From positions 1 through 5,926 of the forward strand of contig CANIAI010000168.1 of assembly GCA_947465275.1 (NCBI GenBank): DNA of 5,926 nt. Direction: 5' to 3'. This document shows positions 1 to 5,926 of this stretch, in pieces. Under the pieces are notes generated by a model. It did not search any database. It was given only the letters and a program-made list of their open reading frames with translations, and was not told where the DNA came from. This DNA is from Acidobacteriota bacterium. Its GTDB lineage: Bacteria > Acidobacteriota > Vicinamibacteria > Vicinamibacterales > UBA2999. Position 1 is the first letter of the stretch, and each line of letters begins with the position of its first letter. A program made the translations under genes and the position numbers.

Positions 1-697
1 AGCGATAGCCGATCTGCGCCGCCGCGTTGCGCGTCAGGTTCACCTGGGCGTACAGGTCCAGGTCGTAGAACTTCGCACGGAAGTCGGTGCGATCGAGCTT
101 CAGCGCGGTGAACTCACCCGTGACCGAGATGTATTCGGTCAGGTAGCCGCGCGCGATGCCGCCGATCGTCGGGACCGGCGCCGTGACCTGGGTCTGCTCC
201 GCCACGCCCGTGCTCTGCAGCGAGGCCGCCAGCTTGTTGTACTTCACCTCGGTGACCAGGCCGATGAAGCCGCGACGCATGGCCACGGCATCCCACTCGT
301 ATCCAAAACGGTAGAAGTCCCACTTCAACTCGGATGTCACCGGGACGTTGACGGCGTAGACCTCTCCGTCGAAGGTGATGCTGCGGCGCAGCGGCACCCG
401 CTCGGCCGAGTACTTGATGGGCGTGTAGCTGAAGCGCACCTTGTGCTTGCGACCGGGCTTCAGCGTGATGCGCAGCTCCCGGAATCGCGTGTCGCTGATC
501 CCGAGATCGTTCACGAGGTCGATGTCACTCGAGAGTGAGCCGCTGGAGATCGTGATGTCGGGCGCCGGCTTCCACCACAGGTACGCGAACTCCGCGTGGG
601 TGGCCTCGGGCGGCACGACGGACTGGGCATGGGCGGCGGCGGGGCTCAGGAGCGCCAGCGTCGCCAGGGCAAAGAGGAATCCACGGATGGAGATCAC
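1..697 (-). CDS. Secreted outer-membrane beta-barrel-like protein, uncharacterised (C-terminus beyond left edge)
   Basis: I translated this reading frame by hand; 232 codons are visible before it leaves the window. It starts at GTG (695-697). A TAG stop lies three codons upstream in frame, so no longer start is possible. Residues 1-24 form a Sec signal peptide: a single Arg5, a hydrophobic core FLFALATLALL, and a signal peptidase I site AHA before Gln25. The mature part is rich in alternating polar/hydrophobic stretches with aromatic residues, for example FAYLWW, VRFSYTPIKYSAE, WDFYRFGYEW, YLTEYISV and FYDLDLYAQV. Such strands are typical of small outer-membrane barrels. I see no enzyme motif and cannot name the family. 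A periplasmic beta-rich lipid-binding protein is an alternative, although there is no lipobox Cys. The MFS gene lies 52 bp upstream on the same strand, so co-transcription is possible. No clear Shine-Dalgarno sequence precedes the start. The coding call is strong; the barrel assignment is inference. Confidence 0.82.
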   Translation of the reverse strand, partial: MISIRGFLFALATLALLSPAAAHAQSVVPPEATHAEFAYLWWKPAPDITISSGSLSSDIDLVNDLGISDTRFRELRITLKPGRKHKVRFSYTPIKYSAERVPLRRSITFDGEVYAVNVPVTSELKWDFYRFGYEWDAVAMRRGFIGLVTEVKYNKLAASLQSTGVAEQTQVTAPVPTIGGIARGYLTEYISVTGEFTALKLDRTDFRAKFYDLDLYAQVNLTRNAAAQIGYR

Positions 698-703
698 ACC
701 AGA

Positions 704-731
704 CTATCGGTCGAAGCGCCTGAGGCGATAG
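704..731. repeat. Short inverted repeat between the MFS and outer-membrane genes
   Basis: Perfect 6-bp arms CTATCG (704-709) and CGATAG (726-731) enclose 16 bp. Inside, and overlapping the right arm, is a second dyad, CGCCT (717-721) and AGGCG (723-727), with a one-base centre. It lies in the 52-bp gap, 7 to 34 bp upstream of the GTG start of the outer-membrane gene. It could be an operator or promoter-proximal dyad for that gene, or a weak mRNA hairpin after the MFS stop. No T-run follows it on the minus strand, so a classical terminator is unlikely. With such short arms, chance is a real possibility. Confidence 0.35.
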
Positions 732-749
732 CGGGTGAACACCGGAGGG

Positions 750-2135
750 TCAGTCGGGAAGCGGGCGGTGGCGCGTCTCGATGGCCCAGGGGAGCACCAG
801 CAGGCCGGCCAGCGGCACCGCCGCCACGTAGACGAGCAACTGCATCGCGGTGTCGACCGCGCTCGTGCCGCGCGCCGCGACCGCACCGACGACGAACGGG
901 CCGATCGCCGCCACGAGCCGCCCGATGTTGTAGGTGAAGCCGGGGCCGGTGCCGCGCAGCCGGGTCGGGAAGAGCTCCGGCAGGTAGTAGGTGAAGCTGC
1001 CGAAGACACCGAACACGGTCAGGCCAATCGGGAAGTACATGTAGAGCCGGGTGTGCGGATCGAGTCGCAGGCCGAAGGCGGCGAAGAGCGCCGCCGAGGA
1101 GGCCAGGAAGTAGATCGCGTACATGACGCGCCGTCCGAGGTACTTCGCCGCGGGAATCGTCAGCAGCGTGCCGATGAGGCCGCCCCATGTGAAGGCGTTC
1201 ACCGCGAGCGCCTTCCATTCCTCGATCAGGGTCGTGGCGTCTGCCGGCGGAAGTCCCGCGGCGGCGCGTGCGGCGAGCCCGCTCGAGATCACCGGGATGA
1301 AGGCGTTGCACGTCCACCAGGCGACGAGGGCCACGAGGGCGAGGCCCAGGCCGGTGAGCGTGGCGCGACGGTGGGCCGGCGCGAACAGCTCGGCGAGGCG
1401 CGGCGGCGTGCTGGCCGCGGCGGCCTGTACCCAGCGTTCCGGTTCGCGCACGAAGAGCCGGACGAGGAAGGCGACCGCCGCGGGCACGAGGCCGAACAGC
1501 ATCACGTAACGCCAGGCCACCTCGGGGACCGTCCTGAAGTAGACCCCCTGCACCTGGAAGGTGACGAACGTGGCGAGGAAGAGCGCGAACGAGGCCGACG
1601 TATAGAGCAGCGCGCCGGCTTCGACGCGGCGGCGCTCGGGCACGACCTCGGCGACCATGGCGGCGCCCGCCGCCCACTCGCCGCCGATGCCGAGCGCGGC
1701 GACCACGCGGCAGGCGAGCAGCACCCAGACGTTCGGGGCGAACGCGCAGGCGGCCGTGCCCAGTGAGTAGATGGCCATGGTCAGCAGCAGGGTGCGTGTG
1801 CGCCCGACGCGGTCGGTGATGCGGCCGAACAGCACGCCGCCGGCGGCCCAGCCGACCAGCAGCACCGAGGTGAGGATGCCCGTCCACCGGAGCGTCGCGG
1901 CAGCCGCCGCCGGCGTCCCGGGGGTGAGGTGGAGCAGCGCCGGGATGGCATTCGGGGCGACGTAGTTGAACAGGATGCTGTCGAGCAGGTCGAAGCCCCA
2001 GCCGAGCCACGCGGCGAACAGCACCGTCCACTGGTAGCGGTCCATGTCGAGCAGGCGCCAGCCTGGGGGACTGGCGGGGATGCCACCTCGATGCGCAGGG
2101 CCGCGCGGGGTCGCAAGGGTCGACACGGGCGGCAT
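750..2135 (-). CDS. MFS transporter, sugar/organic-acid:proton symporter type
   Basis: This is a 461-residue inner-membrane secondary transporter with about twelve hydrophobic segments, the normal size for the family. TM1 carries WLGWGFDLLD (43-52) with Asp49 and Asp52. The loop 2-3 motif A reads GRITDRVGRTR (104-114). GGEWAAGAAM (151-160) followed by VAEVVPERRR (161-170) is characteristic of metabolite/sialate/aromatic-acid type MFS symporters, and PELFPTRLRG (385-394) is the conserved second-half motif. The C-terminus IETRHRPLPD resembles the PETKGR-type tail. The substrate cannot be read from sequence; a small sugar or organic acid is likely from family resemblance. Start: ATG at 2135 gives a 30-residue Pro-rich leader with somewhat lower GC at third positions. 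Met31 (2045) or GTG codon 4 (2126) are alternatives. I prefer the long form because GWRLLDMDRYQW runs smoothly into TM1. The gene is divergent from the ABC operon and followed by the outer-membrane gene. Confidence 0.93.
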   Translation of the reverse strand: MPPVSTLATPRGPAHRGGIPASPPGWRLLDMDRYQWTVLFAAWLGWGFDLLDSILFNYVAPNAIPALLHLTPGTPAAAAATLRWTGILTSVLLVGWAAGGVLFGRITDRVGRTRTLLLTMAIYSLGTAACAFAPNVWVLLACRVVAALGIGGEWAAGAAMVAEVVPERRRVEAGALLYTSASFALFLATFVTFQVQGVYFRTVPEVAWRYVMLFGLVPAAVAFLVRLFVREPERWVQAAAASTPPRLAELFAPAHRRATLTGLGLALVALVAWWTCNAFIPVISSGLAARAAAGLPPADATTLIEEWKALAVNAFTWGGLIGTLLTIPAAKYLGRRVMYAIYFLASSAALFAAFGLRLDPHTRLYMYFPIGLTVFGVFGSFTYYLPELFPTRLRGTGPGFTYNIGRLVAAIGPFVVGAVAARGTSAVDTAMQLLVYVAAVPLAGLLVLPWAIETRHRPLPD

Positions 2136-2137
2136 CT

Positions 2138-2143
2138 TATACT
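2138..2143 (+). promoter_or_regulatory. Putative -10 element of the ABC operon; probable leaderless start
   Basis: TATACT (five of six matches to TATAAT) lies five bases before the GTG at 2149. Transcription normally begins 5-8 bases after the -10 hexamer, so the message would start at or within a base or two of the start codon, leaving no room for a Shine-Dalgarno sequence. It is the only AT-rich patch in a very GC-rich surrounding. No good -35 is seen at 16-18 bp; TCGACA at 2120-2125 resembles a -35 box, but the 12-bp spacing is too short. On the opposite strand the same patch reads TATAAG (2141 to 2136), so it might also serve the divergent MFS gene. Confidence 0.5.
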
Positions 2144-2148
2144 GGCTC

Positions 2149-3924
2149 GTGGTCCCCGCCAGTGCCCCGGTCGTCCCGCCTGCCCGGCGCCTGCTCGCGT
2201 ACGTGCTCCGCTATCGGGGCGCCTTCCTGTACGGATTCGTCTGCGTCCTCCTCACGACGGCCATCGGCCTCGCGGGTCCGTGGGTGCTGAAGTACGCCAT
2301 CGACGACCTGCATCAGGGGGTGACCGCCGGCAAGATTCGCTTCTACGCGGCCGCGACGTTCGCGCTGGCGGTGCTGGGCGGCCTGTTCCGTTTCCTGATG
2401 CGGCGGGTGATCATCGGCGCCTCGCGTGACATCGAGTACGACCTGCGCAACGACTTCTTCGCGGCGCTGCAGCGGCTCGACCTCGCGTACTACCAACGTC
2501 ACCGCACCGGCGATCTCATGTCGCGGGCGACCAACGACCTGAACGCCGTCCGCATGATGATCGGGCCGGCGGTGATGTACACCGCGAACACGGCCATGAC
2601 CTTCGTCGTGGCGCTCGTGCTGATGTTCTCGCTCAATCGCCGCCTCCTGCTCCTGGCCCTCATCCCGCTGCCGTTCGTGTCGCTCGCGGTGCGCTACTTC
2701 GGCGCGGCGATTCACCGGCGGTTCGAGGCGATCCAGGAACAGCTGTCGACGATCAGCGCCGTCACGCAGGAGTCGCTCTCGGGCGTGCGCGTCGTCCGCG
2801 CGTACGGCCAGGAGGCGTTCGAGCTGGAGCGCTTCCGGGTGGCCAACGAGGAATACCTGCGCCGCAACCGCGTGCTCACCCGTCTGCAGGGCATCTACCT
2901 GCCGAGCATGGGGCTGCTGATGGGCGTGGGCGGGCTGACGGTGCTCTGGATGGGCAGCCGTGACGTCGTGGCCGGGCGGATGTCGCTCGGCGATCTCGTG
3001 GCGTTCAACGCGTACCTGATGATGCTCTCGTGGCCGATGATTGCCTTTGGCTGGGTCACGAATCTGCTGCAGCGCGGCATGGCGTCGTGGAAGCGCATGC
3101 TCGACGTGATGGACACGCCGCCGGGCATCACCGACGTGGCGGCCACCGGCGCGCTGACCGGGCTCGAGCAGGTGCGGGGTCAGCTGGAGATTCGCGGACT
3201 CACGTTCGCCTATGGCGACCGTCCGGTGCTGCGGGACGTCTCGGCGGTACTGCCCGCGGGGACGACGACGGCGATCGTCGGCGGCACCGGATCGGGAAAG
3301 TCGACGCTGCTGAACCTGATTCCACGCCTGCATGAGCCGCCGCCCGGCACGGTGTTCCTGGACGGCGTCGACGTGCGCCACGTGCCGCTCGCCGTGCTGC
3401 GCGGCGCCATCGGCTTCGTGCCGCAGGAGCCGTTCCTGTTCAGCGACACGCTCGCGGGGAACATCGCCTTCGGCGCGGCGGACGGGGCGTTGCCCCAGTC
3501 GCGCGTCGACGAGGCCGCCAGGCTGTCGCGCCTGGACCAGGATCTCCCGAACTTTCCCGAGGGGTGGAGCACGACGGTGGGCGAGCGGGGCATCACCCTG
3601 TCCGGCGGGCAGAAGCAGCGCACGGCCATCGCCCGCGCGGTGGCCATCGACCCGCGCATCCTGGTGCTCGATGACGCGCTCTCGGCGGTCGACACGCACA
3701 CCGAGGAGGAGATCCTGACGCGACTCGGGGCCGTCATGCGCGAGCGGACGACCATCCTGGTCTCGCACCGCATCTCGACCGTGCGGAACGCCGACCAGAT
3801 CCTGGTGCTCGACGACGGACGCATCGCGGAGCGCGGCACGCACGACGAGCTCGTGGCGCACGGCGGCCTGTACGCGAGCCTCTACCGCAAGCAGCTGCTC
3901 GAGGAGGAACTGGCGGCGTCCTGA
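2149..3924 (+). CDS. Heterodimeric ABC exporter, first subunit (MdlA/BmrC-like, degenerate catalytic site)
   Basis: This is a 591-residue half-transporter: a six-helix membrane domain (segments near 26-51, 64-84, 137-160, 165-184, 248-269, 281-303) followed by a nucleotide-binding domain. Motifs in the ATPase part are A-loop Tyr355, Walker A GGTGSGKST (378-386), Q-loop Gln426, signature LSGGQ (484-488), Walker B ILVLD ending at Asp508, D-loop SAVD (512-515) and switch His540. The catalytic Glu after Walker B is Asp509 (codon GAC, 3673-3675), a hallmark of the non-catalytic partner in exporters such as MdlA, BmrC and TM287. Start: GTG at 2149, just after a -10-like TATACT. Upstream in-frame ATGs (2044, 2080) would add unlikely residues overlapping the MFS gene. 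The partner subunit follows after 42 bp, almost certainly in the same operon. The role is ATP-driven export across the inner membrane, possibly of drugs or lipids; the substrate is unknown. Confidence 0.95.
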   Translation: MVPASAPVVPPARRLLAYVLRYRGAFLYGFVCVLLTTAIGLAGPWVLKYAIDDLHQGVTAGKIRFYAAATFALAVLGGLFRFLMRRVIIGASRDIEYDLRNDFFAALQRLDLAYYQRHRTGDLMSRATNDLNAVRMMIGPAVMYTANTAMTFVVALVLMFSLNRRLLLLALIPLPFVSLAVRYFGAAIHRRFEAIQEQLSTISAVTQESLSGVRVVRAYGQEAFELERFRVANEEYLRRNRVLTRLQGIYLPSMGLLMGVGGLTVLWMGSRDVVAGRMSLGDLVAFNAYLMMLSWPMIAFGWVTNLLQRGMASWKRMLDVMDTPPGITDVAATGALTGLEQVRGQLEIRGLTFAYGDRPVLRDVSAVLPAGTTTAIVGGTGSGKSTLLNLIPRLHEPPPGTVFLDGVDVRHVPLAVLRGAIGFVPQEPFLFSDTLAGNIAFGAADGALPQSRVDEAARLSRLDQDLPNFPEGWSTTVGERGITLSGGQKQRTAIARAVAIDPRILVLDDALSAVDTHTEEEILTRLGAVMRERTTILVSHRISTVRNADQILVLDDGRIAERGTHDELVAHGGLYASLYRKQLLEEELAAS

Positions 3925-3966
3925 GCCGGGCCGGCTGGCCGGGCTGTCGGGACGCTGTCGCACGCG

Positions 3967-5772
3967 ATGGCGACGCACGACGACGACGTGATCGGAAAGG
4001 CCTACGACGCGCGGCTGATGCGCAGGCTCGTGTCGTACCTGCGTCCCTATCGAGGGCAGGTGGTGCTGGCGATCGCCGCGATCATCGGCCATGCGGGGTT
4101 CGAGCTCGTGCCGCCGTTCCTCACCCGGCTGGTGATCGACCGGTACATCCCGGCGGGTGACCTGAGCGGCCTCGGCACGGTGGCCGTGCTGTACCTGGTG
4201 ACGCTCGTCGGTTCGTTCGCGCTCGAATTCGTGCAGACCTGGACGATGCAGATGACGGGGCAGCGCATCATGTTCGACCTGCGGATGCAGCTCTACGGAC
4301 ACCTGCAGCGGCTCGACGTCGGCTTCTACGACCGCAACCCGGTCGGACGGCTGATGACGCGTGTGACGAGTGACGTCGACGTGCTGAACGACCTCTTCAC
4401 CTCGGGCGTCGTGTCGGTCTTTGGTGACCTGTTCACGCTGTTCGGCATCATGGCCGTGCTGATCTGGATGGACTGGCGGCTGGCGCTCGTCGCCTTCTCG
4501 GTGCTGCCGATCATCGCCTTCATCACGCAGTGGTTCCGGCGCAACGTCCGCGAGTCGTACCGGACGGTGCGGCACTGGGTCGCGCGCATCAACAGCTTCC
4601 TGCAGGAGCGGATCACCGGGATGGCCACGGTGCAGCTCTTCCGGCGCGAGCGGCTCGATTACCAGGCGTTCGATGCGATCGACGCGAGCCACCGCGATGC
4701 CAATCAGGCGTCGATCTTCTATTACGCGGTCTTCTATCCGGCGATCGAGCTGGTGAGCGCGCTGGCGGCGGCCCTCATCCTCTGGACCGGCGGCGGCTGG
4801 GTCGTGCGGGATGCGCTGACGCTCGGGTCGCTCGTGGCGTTCCTGCAGTACTCGCAGCGCTTCTTCCGCCCCATCAGCGACATGTCGGAGAAGTTCAACG
4901 TGCTGCAGGGCGCGATGGCGTCGTCCGAGCGGATCTTCGGGCTGCTCGACACGCCGGTCGTGATTGCCTCGCCCGCGAATCCGTCGTCGGCGGACCCGTC
5001 ACTCGAGCGGCCGGGGGGCCCCGGCGCGGCGGGCGTGGGACACATCCGTTTCGAACACGTGACCTTCGCCTACGTCCCGGGGCAGCCGGTGCTCCGCGAC
5101 GTGTCGTTCGAGATCAGGCCGGGGCAGCGCATCGGGCTGGTCGGCGCGACAGGGTCCGGCAAGTCGACGATCGTCAGCCTGCTGCTGCGGTTCTACGACG
5201 TGCAGGAGGGGCGCATCACGATCGACGGCGTCGACATCCGGGACATGGACCTGCGGGCGCTGCGGGCGCGCTTCGGCCTGGTGCTTCAGGACGTGCACCT
5301 GTTCTCCGGCACGATTGCGGGAAACGTGCGCCTCGGCCAGGAGGCCGTGGATGACGCCCAGGTGCGCGCCGCGCTGGCCGCCGTGCACGCCGACCGGTTC
5401 ATCGACGTCCTGCCCGCCGGCACCGACACCGAGGTGGTCGAGCGCGGCGCCACGCTCTCGGTCGGCCAGAAGCAGCTGCTCTCGTTCGCGCGGGCGCTGG
5501 CCTTCGATCGTCCCGTGCTGATCCTCGACGAGGCGACGTCGAGCGTCGACACCGAGACCGAACTGCTCATCCGGGATGCGCTGGCGACCCTGATGCGTGG
5601 ACGCACGACACTGGCGATCGCACACCGCCTGTCGACGATCCAGGACATGGACCGGATTCTGGTGATGCATCGGGGCGAGATCCGCGAGGCTGGCACGCAT
5701 CAGGAACTGCTCGCCCTGCGCGGCATCTACCATCGGCTGTACGAACTGCAGTTCGCGCAGCGCATCGCCTGA
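3967..5772 (+). CDS. Heterodimeric ABC exporter, second subunit (MdlB/BmrD-like, catalytic Glu present)
   Basis: This is a 601-residue half-transporter with six membrane segments (about 31-58, 71-93, 143-166, 168-188, 253-275, 287-307) and a C-terminal ATPase domain. Visible motifs are A-loop Tyr369, Walker A GATGSGKST (393-401), Q-loop Gln441, signature LSVGQ (497-501, Val499 replacing the first Gly), Walker B VLILD with Asp521, catalytic Glu522, D-loop SSVD (525-528) and switch His553. The N-terminus DDDVIGKAYDARLMRRL is the usual cytoplasmic lead-in of this subunit type. Between the membrane and ATPase domains (about 334-358) lies a low-complexity linker rich in Pro, Gly, Ala and Ser. The ATG at 3967 follows the first subunit by 42 bp; the best purine patch (CGGGA, 3948-3952) is too far upstream to be a good ribosome site. 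The 42-bp spacer holds only a weak 4-bp GGCC hairpin, so read-through from the upstream gene is expected. Together the two genes should give one exporter. Confidence 0.95.
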   Translation: MATHDDDVIGKAYDARLMRRLVSYLRPYRGQVVLAIAAIIGHAGFELVPPFLTRLVIDRYIPAGDLSGLGTVAVLYLVTLVGSFALEFVQTWTMQMTGQRIMFDLRMQLYGHLQRLDVGFYDRNPVGRLMTRVTSDVDVLNDLFTSGVVSVFGDLFTLFGIMAVLIWMDWRLALVAFSVLPIIAFITQWFRRNVRESYRTVRHWVARINSFLQERITGMATVQLFRRERLDYQAFDAIDASHRDANQASIFYYAVFYPAIELVSALAAALILWTGGGWVVRDALTLGSLVAFLQYSQRFFRPISDMSEKFNVLQGAMASSERIFGLLDTPVVIASPANPSSADPSLERPGGPGAAGVGHIRFEHVTFAYVPGQPVLRDVSFEIRPGQRIGLVGATGSGKSTIVSLLLRFYDVQEGRITIDGVDIRDMDLRALRARFGLVLQDVHLFSGTIAGNVRLGQEAVDDAQVRAALAAVHADRFIDVLPAGTDTEVVERGATLSVGQKQLLSFARALAFDRPVLILDEATSSVDTETELLIRDALATLMRGRTTLAIAHRLSTIQDMDRILVMHRGEIREAGTHQELLALRGIYHRLYELQFAQRIA

Positions 5773-5792
5773 CACCCCGGTGACGAGTGGGG

Positions 5793-5814
5793 GACGGCGG
5801 GTGGCCGCGCCGTC
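5793..5814. terminator. GC-rich hairpin between convergent genes, possible bidirectional terminator
   Basis: A perfect 7-bp stem, GACGGCG (5793-5799) with CGCCGTC (5808-5814), encloses an 8-base loop. It begins 20 bp after the stop of the second ABC gene and overlaps the TGA of the convergent right-edge gene (5813-5815). Its position between two convergent genes fits transcription termination in both directions. Neither strand has a T-run after the stem, so it would not be a classical intrinsic terminator. In DNA this GC-rich a 7-bp stem can also occur by chance. Confidence 0.35.
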
Positions 5815-5926
5815 AGGGCGTGTTGGCGGGGGCCGTCGGGGCAGGCGGGGCCGGCAGGACGGGTTCTACGGCCGGCGGCGCTGCGGCCGGATCCGGGGGC
5901 GCCCCGGCAGCGGGGTCGGCTGGCGG
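5813..5926 (-). CDS. C-terminal end of an unidentified protein with Pro/Ala-rich tail (partial)
   Basis: Read on the minus strand from the right edge, one frame stays open for 37 residues and ends in TGA at 5813-5815. The residues are almost all Pro and Ala with occasional Asp, Glu, Val, Thr and Gly, and the end reads EPVLPAPPAPTAPANTP. Such tails are common as disordered ends of secreted, envelope or DNA-binding proteins in GC-rich bacteria. No domain is visible, so no function can be given. The gene would converge on the ABC operon with a 40-bp gap holding a GC hairpin. The call rests on the open frame, its plausible ending and the sensible spacing. A chance open frame in GC-rich DNA cannot be excluded because only 114 bp are visible. 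Confidence 0.5.
   Translation of the reverse strand, partial: PPADPAAGAPPDPAAAPPAVEPVLPAPPAPTAPANTP

Noticed and set aside
441..731. A plus-strand frame of 96 codons over the start of the outer-membrane gene.
   Set aside because: The minus-strand frame has a signal peptide and coherent barrel-like strands; this one has no domain or sensible context.
735..1766. A plus-strand open frame of over 300 codons antisense to the MFS gene.
   Set aside because: The composition is charged and low-complexity (Arg, Glu, Gly, His), with no motif, and it lies opposite a clear MFS gene. It is a shadow frame.
2044..2148. Extending the first ABC subunit to the upstream ATG at 2044 or 2080.
   Set aside because: The added residues are Arg/Gly/Pro-rich without homology-like character, would overlap the MFS gene deeply, and would place the near-consensus -10 inside the coding region. 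GTG 2149 fits the usual subunit length.
3930..3941. A GGCC-GGCT-GGCC hairpin between the two ABC genes as a terminator.
   Set aside because: The stem is only 4 bp with no T-run, and the two subunits must be made together. It is better seen as an ordinary spacer.
2137..4692. A very long open frame on the minus strand across both ABC genes (over 800 codons).
   Set aside because: It is exactly antisense to two well-conserved ABC subunits. Its product is dominated by Arg, His, Gln, Glu and Asp, as expected from a shadow frame in GC-rich DNA, with no recognisable domain.
5461..5463. Val in the second subunit's signature (LSVGQ) as an inactivating mutation.
   Set aside because: This variant is usual in MdlB/YheH-type partners and matches the degenerate site set by Asp509 of the first subunit, so it is a family feature rather than damage.

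Overview
The window is very GC-rich DNA (roughly two thirds G+C by eye) from a Gram-negative, two-membrane bacterium. Codon third positions are almost all G or C. An outer-membrane-type protein with a classical signal peptide shows that an outer membrane is present. The MFS protein and the ABC pair have the flavour of soil Acidobacteriota (Vicinamibacteria-like), but that placement rests on remembered family resemblance and is only an inference. No mobile element, CRISPR array, tRNA or rRNA is visible.

Layout: (1) The left edge holds the first 232 codons of a minus-strand gene for a secreted, beta-strand-rich outer-membrane protein that reads off the left end. (2) Just upstream of it on the same strand, 52 bp away, is an MFS transporter of the sugar/organic-acid symporter type. 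(3) Divergent from the MFS gene, with only 13 bp between the two most likely start codons, begins a two-gene plus-strand operon. It encodes the two half-transporters of a heterodimeric ABC exporter related to E. coli MdlA/MdlB and Bacillus BmrC/BmrD (YheI/YheH). (4) At the right edge, converging on the operon, is the Pro/Ala-rich C-terminus of another minus-strand gene that continues beyond the window.

How the genes fit together: the two ABC subunits should form one exporter. Their motifs are complementary. The first subunit has Asp in place of the catalytic Glu, and the second has LSVGQ in place of LSGGQ. Both defects fall in the same composite ATP site, leaving one normal catalytic site. 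The MFS and outer-membrane genes may be co-transcribed away from the same control region. A near-consensus -10 element sits inside the 13 bp divergent gap, 5 bp ahead of the GTG start of the ABC operon, which suggests a leaderless message. None of the four visible starts has a clear Shine-Dalgarno sequence.

The window is mostly a well-formed transporter neighbourhood of known families. The points most worth a second look are the compact divergent promoter with probable leaderless starts, the uncharacterised outer-membrane protein beside the MFS gene, and the small dyads between genes. I see no evidence for a wholly new system.
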